From Rhizobium sp. ICMP 5592 (GTDB lineage: Bacteria; Pseudomonadota; Alphaproteobacteria; Rhizobiales; Rhizobiaceae), in the NCBI RefSeq assembly GCF_009498525.1, contig NZ_QSNT01000002.1:1364001-1428000 (forward strand): a stretch of 64,000 nt of DNA, in the 5' to 3' direction. The position numbers and the translations under genes are program-made. The notes under the pieces are model-generated. The model made no database searches, was not told the origin of the DNA, and was given only the letters and a program-made list of their open reading frames with translations. Below, piece after piece: positions 17,648 through 27,854 of the stretch. Numbering within the stretch: the first letter of the stretch is position 1; each line of letters starts with the position of its first letter.

Positions 17648-19093
17648 TCAAGCGTTCAGCACGCGGCCGTAGGCGTCCAGCACGGCTTCTTTCATCGATT
17701 CCGAAACGGTCGGATGCGGGAAGATCGTGTGCATCAGCTCCTCTTCCGTCGTCTCCAGGTTCATGGCGACGACAAAGCCCTGGATCAGCTCGGTGACTTC
17801 GGCGCCGACCATGTGGGCGCCAAGCAGCTCACCGGTCTTCTTGTCGAAAATGACCTTGACCATGCCCTGATCCTCGCCGAGCGCGATCGCCTTGCCGTTG
17901 GCAACGAAGGAGAAGCGGCCGACGCGGATATCGCGACCCTGCTCCTTAGCCTTGGCTTCCGTCAGGCCGACGGAGGCAACCTGCGGGTTGCAGTAGGTGC
18001 AGCCCGGCACCTTGCTCTTGTCGGTCGGATGCACGTTCGGCAGGCCGGCGATCTTCTCGATGCAGACAACACCTTCATGCTCGGCCTTATGCGCCAGCAT
18101 CGGCGGACCGGCGACATCGCCGATCGCGTAGATGCCCGCAACATTGGTCTTGCCGTAGCCATCGATGACGACGCAGCCGCGATCGGTCTTCACGCCGAGC
18201 GCTTCCAGACCGAGATTTTCGATGTTGCCCTGCACGCCGACAGCGGAGATCATCCGGTCAGCCGTTATCTGCTGCACCTTGCCGTCTTCCGTTTCGACAT
18301 GGGCAGTGATGCTGTTCGCACCCTTCTCGACCTTGGTGACCTTGGCTTTGGTGAATATCTTCAGGCCGCGCTTCTCAAGCTGCTTGCGGGCGATGCCGGA
18401 GATTTCAGCATCTTCGACCGGCATGATGGTCGGCATGACCTCGACGACGGTGACATCAACGCCCATGGAGCGATAGAAGCTCGCAAACTCGATGCCGATG
18501 GCGCCCGAGCCCATGACCAGCAGCGATTTCGGCAGAAAATCCGGCTTCAGCGCTTCGAAATAGGTCCAGATCAGCTTGCCGTCCGGCTCGATGCCCGGCA
18601 GCGCGCGCGGACGGGCGCCGGTCGCGACGATGATGTGCTTGGCAGTGTAGGTGCCCTCACCCTTGACGTTCTTCGGCAACGGATGCTGCGGCTCGACAAC
18701 CGGCTTGGTCGACTTGCCGACGACGATTTCGCCGGGCTTAGTGATCTTGGCTTCACCCCAGATCACATCGACCTTGTTCTTCTTCATCAGATAGCCGATG
18801 CCCTGATTGAGGCGGGCGGAAACGCCGCGCGAGCGGGCGACAACCGCCTTCACATCGGCGCTCACTTTGCCCTCGAGAACGAGGCCGTAATCCTTCAGGT
18901 GGTTGGAATGGTCGAGAATTTCGGCCGAACGCAGCAGTGCCTTGGTCGGGATGCAGCCCCAGTTCAGGCAGATGCCGCCCAGGTGCTCGCGTTCGACTAT
19001 CGCCGTCTTCAGGCCAAGCTGACCGGCGCGCACGGCAGCGACATAGCCGCCCGGACCGGAACCGATGATGATGACGTCGTAATTCTCAGCCAT
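17648..19093 (-). CDS. lpdA: Dihydrolipoyl dehydrogenase (E3)
   Basis: A 481-residue FAD/NAD disulfide oxidoreductase that reoxidises dihydrolipoyl groups of the pyruvate dehydrogenase complex. Visible: N-terminal FAD fold DVIIIGSGPGGYVAA, the redox-active disulfide GGICLNWGCIPTKAL, the NAD-binding LLVMGSGAIGIEFASF, and the C-terminal active-site HTIFPHPTVSE. It lies in the pdhABC block with only the esterase gene in between, so it is probably the E3 dedicated to PDH. Confidence 0.96.
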   Translation of the reverse strand: MAENYDVIIIGSGPGGYVAAVRAGQLGLKTAIVEREHLGGICLNWGCIPTKALLRSAEILDHSNHLKDYGLVLEGKVSADVKAVVARSRGVSARLNQGIGYLMKKNKVDVIWGEAKITKPGEIVVGKSTKPVVEPQHPLPKNVKGEGTYTAKHIIVATGARPRALPGIEPDGKLIWTYFEALKPDFLPKSLLVMGSGAIGIEFASFYRSMGVDVTVVEVMPTIMPVEDAEISGIARKQLEKRGLKIFTKAKVTKVEKGANSITAHVETEDGKVQQITADRMISAVGVQGNIENLGLEALGVKTDRGCVVIDGYGKTNVAGIYAIGDVAGPPMLAHKAEHEGVVCIEKIAGLPNVHPTDKSKVPGCTYCNPQVASVGLTEAKAKEQGRDIRVGRFSFVANGKAIALGEDQGMVKVIFDKKTGELLGAHMVGAEVTELIQGFVVAMNLETTEEELMHTIFPHPTVSESMKEAVLDAYGRVLNA

Positions 19094-19147
19094 ATGTTTC
19101 CTGCCTTTTTGGTGGCGGCCGGTAAAGCGTCAGCCTGCCTTGAATTG

Positions 19148-19789
19148 TTAGATACCCAGCATCATGCGAGCGATCGACTCCAGGCCACGACCGAGCGCCC
19201 GGGTGTTTTCGGCATCGAGATGCACGCCGTCGAGCGGCGTGGTGACGGCAACCGAAGCGCCATCGAAAAAGCCGCAACCTTCCTCGTCCGCAAGATCGCG
19301 ATAGAGCGTCGCCAACTTGCCCGACTCCTCGACCCCGCCAAGGAAACTCGAGGCGAAAGCCGCATTGGCCGTTTCGGATATGACAGGCGGCGCGACGATC
19401 AGAATATCGGGGACCTCATGATCGAACCCCCATGTATGGTTGCGCACGAGCTGGATCAACCGCCGGACGCCCTGCATCGCCGCGAAAGCGGGACCAGCAA
19501 CAACCGGCTTCATGTCGTTGGTGCCGAGCATGATAATGACGAGATCGAGCGGCGCATGCGTCTGCAGGATCGTCGGCAACACCCTTGCACCATTGCGGTC
19601 GCAATCGGCAAGGTGATCATCAAAAGCCGTCGTGCGGCCGTTCAACCCTTCCGGGATGACGCGGGCCTGATCGCCGAGCGCCTTTTGCAGCACGCTCGGC
19701 CATCGATCTTCAAAGGCATGACGGCCAATTGTCTCGGCGTTATAGCCCCATGTGAGCGAGTCGCCATAACACAGAACGGTCTTGGTCAT
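19148..19789 (-). CDS. SGNH/GDSL hydrolase (arylesterase type)
   Basis: A 213-residue SGNH hydrolase. All four blocks are visible: GDSLTWG (catalytic Ser), the Gly of EGLNGRTT, GTNDMKP (Asn) and DGVHLDAEN (Asp/His). It resembles the rhizobial arylesterase/acyltransferase group that includes structurally studied octameric enzymes; the natural substrate is unknown. No signal peptide, so it should be cytoplasmic. It is inserted between pdhC (25 bases) and lpdA (54 bases) on the same strand and is probably co-transcribed with them. Confidence 0.88.
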   Translation of the reverse strand: MTKTVLCYGDSLTWGYNAETIGRHAFEDRWPSVLQKALGDQARVIPEGLNGRTTAFDDHLADCDRNGARVLPTILQTHAPLDLVIIMLGTNDMKPVVAGPAFAAMQGVRRLIQLVRNHTWGFDHEVPDILIVAPPVISETANAAFASSFLGGVEESGKLATLYRDLADEEGCGFFDGASVAVTTPLDGVHLDAENTRALGRGLESIARMMLGI

Positions 19790-19814
19790 TCATGCCTCCG
19801 TTTGACGACAAGGC

Positions 19815-21152
19815 TCAGACGAGCATCCCCATCGGGTTTTCGATGTAGCCCTTGAAGGCGCCCAGGAGTTCCGCGCCGAGTGCACCGTCAACGGCACGAT
19901 GGTCGGTCGACAGCGTGATGCTCATCACGGTGGCAACAACCATTTCGCCCTTCCTGACAATCACCCGCTGCTCGCCCGCGCCGACGGCGAGGATGGTCGC
20001 ATGCGGCGGATTGACGACGGCGGCGAAGTTCTTGACGCCCATCATGCCCATGTTGGACACGGCGGTCGTGCCGCCCTGATATTCCTCGGGCTTCAGCTTC
20101 CGCTCCTTGGCGCGCTTGCCATAGTCCTTCATCTCGTTGGAGATGGCAGACAAGGTCTTCAGCTCGGCGCTGCGAATGATCGGCGTGATCAGGCCGCCCG
20201 GGATGGAAACGGCAACGCCGACATCAGCATGCTTATGCTTGACCATGTTGCTGTCGGTCCAGGAGACGTTCGCATCCGGTACGTCGCGCAGAGCCAAGGC
20301 CAGGGCCTTGATGACCATGTCGTTGACCGAGAGCTTGTAGGCCGGAACACCGTCCTTCGACTTCGGAGCGGCATCATTGAGCTGCGTACGCAGCGCCAGC
20401 AATGCATCCAGCTCGCAATCGACGGTGACGTAGAAATGCGGGATGGTCTGCTTGGATTCCTGCAGGCGCTTAGCAATGGTCTTGCGCATGCCGTCATGCG
20501 GCACGAGTTCGTAGGAGCCGGGCTCGAACAGCTTGAGAACGGCATCGTCCGACTGGCCCTTTGCCAAAGCGGGTGCCGGGGCAGCCGCAGGCTGGGCAGC
20601 CGGAGCGGCCTTGGCAACACCACCACCAGCGGCGGCAGCTTCGATGTCCTTCTTGATCACCCGGCCATGCGGGCCGGAGCCGACGAGCGCGGTCAGATCG
20701 ATGCCAGCGTCCTTGGCGAGACGGCGGGCGAGCGGAGATGCGAAGGTGCGATGACCATCAGTCGCGGCCGGAGCTGACGCCACAGCAGGCGCAGATGAAG
20801 CCACCGGAGCAGGCGTTGCCGCAGGAGCGGCAGCGACCGGGGCGGCTTCCGTCTTCGGCGCAGCGGCCGGAGCCGCACCCGCGCCGGAAGCGGCAGCTGC
20901 AACATCCTCGCCTTCGCCGGCCAGAACCGCGATCAGCGCATTGACCTTGACGCCCTCGGTCCCAGCGGGAACGAGGATCTTGGCAATGGTACCTTCGTCG
21001 ACGGCTTCGACTTCCATCGTCGCCTTGTCGGTCTCGATCTCGGCGATGACGTCACCGGACTTGATCTTGTCGCCTTCCTTGACCAGCCACTTGGCAAGGT
21101 TGCCCTCTTCCATGGTTGGCGAGAGGGCAGGCATGGTGATGTTGATAGGCAT
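19815..21152 (-). CDS. pdhC: Pyruvate dehydrogenase E2 (dihydrolipoamide acetyltransferase)
   Basis: A 445-residue E2 component. Domains: one lipoyl domain (1-78, lipoyl-lysine in [14 protein letters not shown]), an Ala/Pro-rich linker (about 80-130), the E1/E3-binding domain (about 135-170, [16 protein letters not shown] and [14 protein letters not shown]), a second flexible linker and the catalytic core with the active-site motif [14 protein letters not shown] near the C-terminus. GGGGAGGG precedes the ATG. It follows pdhB by 15 bases and forms the core of the complex that makes acetyl-CoA. Confidence 0.97.
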   Translation of the reverse strand: MPINITMPALSPTMEEGNLAKWLVKEGDKIKSGDVIAEIETDKATMEVEAVDEGTIAKILVPAGTEGVKVNALIAVLAGEGEDVAAAASGAGAAPAAAPKTEAAPVAAAPAATPAPVASSAPAVASAPAATDGHRTFASPLARRLAKDAGIDLTALVGSGPHGRVIKKDIEAAAAGGGVAKAAPAAQPAAAPAPALAKGQSDDAVLKLFEPGSYELVPHDGMRKTIAKRLQESKQTIPHFYVTVDCELDALLALRTQLNDAAPKSKDGVPAYKLSVNDMVIKALALALRDVPDANVSWTDSNMVKHKHADVGVAVSIPGGLITPIIRSAELKTLSAISNEMKDYGKRAKERKLKPEEYQGGTTAVSNMGMMGVKNFAAVVNPPHATILAVGAGEQRVIVRKGEMVVATVMSITLSTDHRAVDGALGAELLGAFKGYIENPMGMLV

Positions 21153-21167
21153 CGAAAAGCCCTCCCC

Positions 21168-22538
21168 TTATTTGTAGCAAACGGCTTTCACCGCATCGAC
21201 CACTTCGCCGACATTCGGAAGCGCCAGCTTCTCGAGGTTGGCGGCGTAGGGCATGGGAACATCCTTGCCGGCGATCGTCAGGATCGGCGCATCGAGATAA
21301 TCGAAGGCTTGCTGCATGACGCGGGTCGCGACTTCCGTGCCGACGGAGGACTGCGGATAGCCTTCCTCGACGACCACCAGGCGGCCGGTCTTCTTGACGG
21401 ATTCGATAACCGTCGGAAGATCCATCGGACGGATGGTACGCAGATCGATCAGTTCGACGTCGATGCCCAAAGCTTCCAGCTCGGCAACCGCCTTGATGGA
21501 ATAGGTCATGCCGATACCGAAGGAAACGATCGTCACGTCCTTGCCAGTACGATGAATACGAGCCTTGCCGATCGGCAGAACGAAATTATCGAGCTTCGGC
21601 ACGTCGAAATGCTGGCCGTAGAGAATTTCGTTCTCAAGGAAGACGACCGGGTTCGGATCGCGGATAGCCGCCTTCAGCAGGCCCTTGGCGTCAGCTGCCG
21701 AGTAAGGCATGACGACCTTGAGACCGGGAATCTGGCTATACCATGCAGAATAATCCTGGCTGTGCTGAGCGCCGACGCGGGCTGCAGCACCATTCGGGCC
21801 GCGGAACACGATCGGAGCGCCCATCTGACCGCCGGACATGTAGAGCGTCTTGGCGGCGGAGTTGATGATCTGGTCGATCGCCTGCATGGCGAAGTTGAAG
21901 GTCATGAACTCGATGATCGGGCGAAGACCGGCCATGGCAGCGCCGACGCCGACGCCGGCAAAGCCGTGTTCGGTGATCGGGGTATCGATGACGCGGCGAG
22001 GACCGAACTCCTGCAGCAGGCCCTGGGTGATCTTGTAGGCACCCTGGTATTCGGCGACTTCTTCACCCATGACGAAGACGTCTGGGTTGTCGCGCATTTC
22101 TTCGGCCATGGCGTCGCGCAGTGCTTCACGCACCGTCATCGACACCATTTCCGTGCCGGCCGGGATTTCCGGATCGGCAGGAGCAGCGGCCTTCGGCTGT
22201 GCCGGAACCGGCGCCGAAGCAGCAGCCGGCGCTTCGATCTTGACCGGTTCGGCAGCCGGAGCAGCTTTGGCGCTGGAAATGTCGGATGCGGATTCGCCGT
22301 CCTGCAGCAGGATGGCGATCTTGGCATTGACCTTGACGCCTTCGGTGCCGGCCTCGATCAGCAGCTTACCGATGATGCCTTCGTCGACGGCTTCCACTTC
22401 CATGGTGGCCTTGTCGGTTTCGATTTCCGCAATGACGTCGCCGGAGGTGACCTTGTCACCTTCCTGCTTGAGCCACTTGGAAAGAGTGCCTTCTTCCATC
22501 GTTGGAGAAAGGGCGGGCATGAGAATATCGATGGGCAT
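21168..22538 (-). CDS. pdhB: Pyruvate dehydrogenase E1 beta with N-terminal lipoyl domain
   Basis: A 456-residue protein. Residues 1-78 are a complete lipoyl domain ([31 protein letters not shown]), followed by an Ala/Pro linker (about 85-130) and the E1-beta transketolase-type domain ([49 protein letters not shown]). E1-beta normally lacks a lipoyl domain; the fused form is known from alphaproteobacteria. With PdhA it carries out thiamine-dependent decarboxylation of pyruvate. It is located between pdhA (18 bases) and pdhC. Confidence 0.96.
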   Translation of the reverse strand: MPIDILMPALSPTMEEGTLSKWLKQEGDKVTSGDVIAEIETDKATMEVEAVDEGIIGKLLIEAGTEGVKVNAKIAILLQDGESASDISSAKAAPAAEPVKIEAPAAASAPVPAQPKAAAPADPEIPAGTEMVSMTVREALRDAMAEEMRDNPDVFVMGEEVAEYQGAYKITQGLLQEFGPRRVIDTPITEHGFAGVGVGAAMAGLRPIIEFMTFNFAMQAIDQIINSAAKTLYMSGGQMGAPIVFRGPNGAAARVGAQHSQDYSAWYSQIPGLKVVMPYSAADAKGLLKAAIRDPNPVVFLENEILYGQHFDVPKLDNFVLPIGKARIHRTGKDVTIVSFGIGMTYSIKAVAELEALGIDVELIDLRTIRPMDLPTVIESVKKTGRLVVVEEGYPQSSVGTEVATRVMQQAFDYLDAPILTIAGKDVPMPYAANLEKLALPNVGEVVDAVKAVCYK

Positions 22539-22556
22539 GGTTCTTCCCTCCCCGAT

Positions 22557-23600
22557 TTAGAGCAGAATGTCGGTATAGAGCTCGGATGCATCCGGCTCCG
22601 GATCGGCCTGGGCGAAATCGGCGCTGTCGGCGACGATGTCGCGGACGTCCTTGTCGATCACCTTCAGGTCGTCTTCCGACGCCCAACCCTTGTCCAGAAG
22701 ACGGACACGAACCTGCTCGATCGGATCATGCTCGGAGCGCATCTTCTGCACTTCGTCCTTGGAGCGGTACTTGGCCGGATCCGACATGGAATGGCCACGG
22801 TAACGGTAGGTCAGCATTTCCAGGATGATCGGACCCTTGCCGGAACGGCAATATTCGACCGCTTCATCCGCAGCTGCCTTGACGGCGCGAACATCCATGG
22901 CATCTACCTGGATACCGGGGATGCCGAAGGAGGCGCCACGCTTGGAGAAGTCGGGCTGCGCGGTCGCGCGCGCCGTCGACGTACCCATGGCGTAACGGTT
23001 GTTCTCGATCACGTAGATCACCGGCAGCTTCCAGAGCTGCGCCATATTGAAGCTTTCGTAGACCTGGCCCTGGTTGGCAGCGCCGTCGCCGAAATAGGCG
23101 ACGCTGACGCTGTCATTGCCGCGATACCAGTTGGCAAAGCCTAGACCTGTGCCAAGCGAGACCTGCGCGCCGACGATGCCGTGGCCGCCGTAAAAATTCT
23201 TTTCCTTGGAGAACATGTGCATGGAGCCGCCCTTCCCTCGGGAATAGCCGCCCTTGCGTCCGGTGAGCTCGGCCATGACGCCGCGAGCGCTCATGCCGGC
23301 TGCCAGCATGTGACCATGGTCACGATAGCCGGTGATGACCTGATCGCCATCCTTCAGGGCCATCTGCATGCCGACAACGACAGCTTCCTGGCCGATATAA
23401 AGGTGACAGAAACCGCCGATGAAGCCCATACCATAGAGCTGGCCTGCCTTCTCTTCGAAGCGGCGGATCAGCAGCATCTCACGATAGGCACTCAATTCCG
23501 CATCGCGGTCAAATTCCGCGATTGCGCCGCCATTGGTTTCTTTGGCAGGCCTCGATGCTGTCTTGCGGCTGGAAACGGACGCGGATTTGCGTGGCGCCAT
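22557..23600 (-). CDS. pdhA: Pyruvate dehydrogenase E1 alpha
   Basis: A 347-residue thiamine diphosphate-dependent subunit. The TPP motif is present as GDGAANQGQVYESF and ends in VIENN; RYRGHSMSDPAKYR contains the conserved His and the phosphorylation-loop-like segment. The N-terminal 35 residues (KSASVSSRKTASRPA) are basic, Ser/Ala-rich and likely disordered. First gene of pdhABC; the 157-base upstream region contains a perfect palindrome and a possible promoter. Confidence 0.97.
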   Translation of the reverse strand: MAPRKSASVSSRKTASRPAKETNGGAIAEFDRDAELSAYREMLLIRRFEEKAGQLYGMGFIGGFCHLYIGQEAVVVGMQMALKDGDQVITGYRDHGHMLAAGMSARGVMAELTGRKGGYSRGKGGSMHMFSKEKNFYGGHGIVGAQVSLGTGLGFANWYRGNDSVSVAYFGDGAANQGQVYESFNMAQLWKLPVIYVIENNRYAMGTSTARATAQPDFSKRGASFGIPGIQVDAMDVRAVKAAADEAVEYCRSGKGPIILEMLTYRYRGHSMSDPAKYRSKDEVQKMRSEHDPIEQVRVRLLDKGWASEDDLKVIDKDVRDIVADSADFAQADPEPDASELYTDILL

Positions 23601-23673
23601 TCAACCCTCCCTGTGTGAGTAGCCTCGTTTTATAGTGTGGCGTAACATAGGGAAGATTGTCCGCCACAGCAAT

Positions 23674-23720
23674 GCTATAATTGCATGGCTCATATTCACC
23701 GCAAGCTATTGTTATAGCTT
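23674..23720 (-). promoter_or_regulatory. Candidate pdhA promoter with adjacent palindrome
   Basis: A perfect 7-bp inverted repeat, AAGCTAT/ATAGCTT with a 4-base spacer, spans 23703-23720. On the reverse strand it abuts TTGCGG (-35-like), with TTATAG 18 bases further on. The palindrome is placed where an activator or repressor could act. The promoter assignment is weak; the palindrome itself is exact. Confidence 0.35.
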
Positions 23721-23757
23721 CAAAAAATTCGATTAACCTAAATTCGGTTAATTGCGA

Positions 23758-24069
23758 CTATTTGTTGAAAATGACGATTTCGTCGGCCCTGGAATAGGTA
23801 AGCTGATAGCGCGCATACTGATCAAGCATATCCTTGTCCAGCGAGCCGTCGCTCAGCAGCGCCACGGCCTTCTCAAGGTGCTCGCGCTTGGCAACGAGAT
23901 CGGCAAGTTCTTTGCTGCGATCGATGCGACGCTGCTCGAAAACCTCTGTGGCCTTCAGGCCGTAGTCGCCATGAATACAGTGATAGCCGAAATAGCTGAC
24001 AAAAGCGATCGTGATGGCGGGAAGGACGAAACGACCGAATCTTCTCTTCTTATGATATTTTGTCCACAT
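23758..24069 (-). CDS. FtsB/DivIC-type septum formation initiator
   Basis: A 103-residue protein with the FtsB/DivIC layout: short basic N-terminus (MWTKYHKKRRFGRF), one membrane segment (VLPAITIAFVSYFGYHCI), then a coiled-coil region rich in Arg/Glu/Lys (EVFEQRRIDRSKELADLVAKREHLE, a charged heptad-like stretch shortened here to its type) and a short C-terminal tail ending in IVIFNK. It would act at the divisome with FtsL and FtsQ. It lies between eno and pdhA, a typical place for the gene in alphaproteobacteria. Confidence 0.83.
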   Translation of the reverse strand: MWTKYHKKRRFGRFVLPAITIAFVSYFGYHCIHGDYGLKATEVFEQRRIDRSKELADLVAKREHLEKAVALLSDGSLDKDMLDQYARYQLTYSRADEIVIFNK

Positions 24070-24098
24070 ACTCGCCCGCTCGAAACGCCCTACGGAAT

Positions 24099-24161
24099 AT
24101 GATCCCGAACCTTATGTCCGCGCAGCTAAAATGCGAAGCGGGTTTCCGGATAAGATCATGC
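24099..24161. repeat. RIME-type palindromic repeat, copy C (degenerate, inverted)
   Basis: A partial copy in the opposite orientation to copies A and B. It keeps the core ATGCGAAGCGGGTTTCCGG and the end AAGATCATGC, with ATGATC at the other side. The segment between the left end and the core is longer and divergent. It lies between eno and the ftsB-like gene. Confidence 0.65.
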
Positions 24162-24230
24162 CAAATCAAACATCTACGGCGACTCTAGCCGGTAGAGATT
24201 AACCATCCGTTGACTCTAACGTTCCCCCTC

Positions 24231-24259
24231 AACAAAAAACCGCGCCCGAAGGCGCGGTT
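24231..24259 (-). terminator. Intrinsic terminator after eno
   Basis: A perfect 9-bp stem AACCGCGCC/GGCGCGGTT with loop CGAA. In the reverse direction it is followed by TTTTGTTG. It lies about 57 bases past the eno stop codon. Confidence 0.85.
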
Positions 24260-24315
24260 CAAGACATTACAGGCTTTAGAGGCGGCCCGGATCATTTGTC
24301 CGAGCCAAGCTCTGA

Positions 24316-25611
<1,296 letters not shown>

Positions 25612-25726
25612 TTATAAATCGATTGAAATCGTCTTAATCGAAAATGCCGCTCCGCACCTCGATCTGGCGCTCCAACAGGCCGCGTATAGCAAGTTCATGT
25701 CAGCCTGTTGAATGCCGCTTAAAGTC

Positions 25727-26566
25727 TCAAGCCTTGGCGATGGCGTCGAAGGCCAGCAGCTTCTCCAGAAGCTGCGGCATGTCTTTCAGATAGACCATGT
25801 TCGGACCGTCGGATGGTGCATTGTCCGGATCCTCATGCGTCTCAACAAAAACGCCGGCGACACCCACGGCGACGGCGGCGCGTGCCAGCGTCTCGACGAA
25901 CCGGCGGTCGCCGCCCGTCGAACCGCCCTGCCCGCCCGGCTGCTGCACGGAATGAGTCGCGTCAAAAATTACCGGAGCGCCCATGGCCGCCATGATCGGC
26001 AGCGAGCGCATGTCGGAGACCAGCGTGTTGTAGCCGAAGGAGGCGCCACGCTCGCAGAGCATGATGTTCGGATTGCCGCTGTCGTTCAGCTTGGCCAGCA
26101 CGTTCTTCATGTCCCATGGCGCCAGGAACTGGCCCTTCTTGACGTTGACGACGCGGCCGGTCTTGGCGGCGACGACGAGAAGATCGGTCTGGCGCGACAG
26201 GAAGGCCGGGATCTGCAGGATGTCTACCGTCTTGGCGACGACAGCGCACTGTTCTTCCGTGTGGATGTCGGACAGGACCGGAAAACCATATTCCTTCTTG
26301 AGATCGGTAAAGACTTCCATGGCCTTTTCCAGGCCGATGCCGCGCTTGCCGGAGAGCGAGGTGCGGTTCGCCTTGTCATAGGAGGACTTGTAGACAAGAC
26401 CGATGCCGAGCTTGCCGCAGAGCTCCTTCAGAACGCCGGCTACCATGAAGGCATGATCGCGGCTTTCCATCTGGCAGGGGCCGGCAATCAGCGACAGCTT
26501 GGCGGTGTTGGAAAACAGAACCTTGGATGCGCCCTCGCCGACGATCACTTCGGAATTGGTGCTCAT
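25727..26566 (-). CDS. kdsA: 3-deoxy-8-phosphooctulonate synthase
   Basis: A 279-residue KDO-8-phosphate synthase, which condenses PEP with arabinose 5-phosphate for lipopolysaccharide core synthesis. Visible: LIAGPCQMESRDHA, YKSSYDKANRTS, GIGLEKAMEVFTDL, FLSRQTDLL and FDATHSVQQPGGQGG. The AGPCQME segment has the Cys typical of metal-dependent forms, and the paired motif near residue 250 reads FVETHEDPDNAPSDGPN. It overlaps the upstream VOC gene by 4 bases, indicating coupling. Confidence 0.97.
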   Translation of the reverse strand: MSTNSEVIVGEGASKVLFSNTAKLSLIAGPCQMESRDHAFMVAGVLKELCGKLGIGLVYKSSYDKANRTSLSGKRGIGLEKAMEVFTDLKKEYGFPVLSDIHTEEQCAVVAKTVDILQIPAFLSRQTDLLVVAAKTGRVVNVKKGQFLAPWDMKNVLAKLNDSGNPNIMLCERGASFGYNTLVSDMRSLPIMAAMGAPVIFDATHSVQQPGGQGGSTGGDRRFVETLARAAVAVGVAGVFVETHEDPDNAPSDGPNMVYLKDMPQLLEKLLAFDAIAKA

Positions 26567-27450
26567 GCTATCTCCTCGAAGGCGAACAACGCGCCCTGTC
26601 CAGGGGCGGGCTTTGCCAGAATACGATTGTTCTTACGCGTGTATGTGACGCCGTTAGCAGCCAAATGCGACGATGTCACGGAAAGATCGCGTGTCTTGAA
26701 AAGGATTGCGCGCGCCCGAAGGCCGGGATCGCCCGCCGGCAAGGGAAAATCGTAAAAGGCTTCCATGCCTTGCGGGGTCAGGACCTCGATCCTGGCGTTC
26801 GCCGTCTCGATCGTCAGCCCAAAGGAATGCTCCGATATCTTTGATCCGTCGGCAACCCGTTCGAAAAAGCCCCGGAACACGGCCGGCTTCGGCGTCGATA
26901 CGGCGACGCGCGCAATACCGGTCACGCCATTGGCATGCCGCTCTAGGGCGTCACGATCAGCCGGCAAAGGGTTGACGCGCTGGCAGCAGAAGGCCAGGAA
27001 GTCCGGCGACCGCAGGTCGGCCGCGAAAGCGAGACGGAAGCCGGCGATGGTTTCCGAACCGTTAGGCATACGCATCGGCCGCTCGAAATTCAGCATCCGC
27101 CCAGCCGACATGGCATTGGCCAGGAAACGCTTATCATCGGCAGCTGCATCCTTCGTGCCGAGAACGATGGCCGAAAATCCTTCCTCGCCGATGCGAAAAC
27201 GATAGGCTTGGTCACGGGCAACGAAAACATTGCCTTCGTCGATGCTCGTTTCATACTGCTCCTGCGACGCGACGCCCAAAGGCTCCAGATAAGTCATGTC
27301 GGAAAAGAACACACAAGCGTTCTCGGTGCCGAAGGGGTGGCGTGCATCGGCGGCGACGGTAAAGCCGAGCTTGCCCAGCCGTTCCCGCGCCATGGCAATA
27401 TTGACCGTCGGCAGAACGAGATGATCCAGCGGATGCGGCGATGAAACCAT
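26563..27450 (-). CDS. VOC-superfamily (glyoxalase-like) protein
   Basis: A 295-residue protein with the opening HPLDHLVLPTVNIAMARERLGKLGF, shortened here to the characteristic DHLVL and RLGKLGF, which marks the glyoxalase-like/VOC fold (Glyoxalase_3 type). A second repeat-like half begins around residue 175 (GVTGIARVAVSTPKP). Metal ligands cannot be assigned with confidence and no substrate is evident. Its stop overlaps the kdsA start by 4 bases, so it is the first gene of a VOC-kdsA(-eno) unit, but no biochemical link to KDO synthesis is known to me. Confidence 0.75.
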   Translation of the reverse strand: MVSSPHPLDHLVLPTVNIAMARERLGKLGFTVAADARHPFGTENACVFFSDMTYLEPLGVASQEQYETSIDEGNVFVARDQAYRFRIGEEGFSAIVLGTKDAAADDKRFLANAMSAGRMLNFERPMRMPNGSETIAGFRLAFAADLRSPDFLAFCCQRVNPLPADRDALERHANGVTGIARVAVSTPKPAVFRGFFERVADGSKISEHSFGLTIETANARIEVLTPQGMEAFYDFPLPAGDPGLRARAILFKTRDLSVTSSHLAANGVTYTRKNNRILAKPAPGQGALFAFEEIA

Positions 27451-27854
27451 GGTTTCCCCCTTGATGCATGCCGCAGGTTTGCGCTCTTCCGACGCTCAAT
27501 TCAAGATGAAAACGCAGCGCTTAAGAACCAGGCGCATTGCAAATGGGAGGGCTCATTATCGAATGCCTTGCAACTGCGCGGAACCCGTGAATACTGCGAA
27601 TTTCAGCGGCCATGCAAAGATAGCCGGCTCCCATTCCCGCAGAATCGATCATGGCCGATTTCCGCCTATGTTCCAGTGATCAGCGCTGAAATACTCCACG
27701 TTTCCGCCGGCTCGGAACTTGTTATGTTCCCTTTATTTAGTGCGCCGGCAAAACATTCATCGAAAATTAGGGACTTGCGGAACACATATGGAACATATAG
27801 TGTCCGTTCTGGATTTGTTTCACGACACCTTCACGATTCTGGGGTTCAAATACG
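27451..27854. other. 404-base intergenic region upstream of lexA
   Basis: This divergent gap between the VOC gene and lexA becomes AT-rich towards lexA and contains the SOS box described separately. Short open frames inside it have no ribosome-binding site or recognisable product. Nothing else, such as a tRNA or a terminator, was seen. It should also hold the promoter of the VOC-kdsA unit. Confidence 0.5.
27775..27801 (+). promoter_or_regulatory. LexA (SOS) box within lexA promoter
   Basis: GAAC-ACATATG-GAAC at 27780-27794 is an exact GAAC-N7-GAAC direct repeat, the alphaproteobacterial LexA operator. It lies directly upstream of a -10-like TATAGT (27796-27801) and next to TTGCGG, so LexA bound here would block RNA polymerase: negative autoregulation. 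Confidence 0.85.

Noticed and set aside
17597..19855. A 752-codon plus-strand open frame opposite lpdA and the esterase gene
   Set aside because: Antisense shadow of lpdA; no recognisable domain and no ribosome-binding site.
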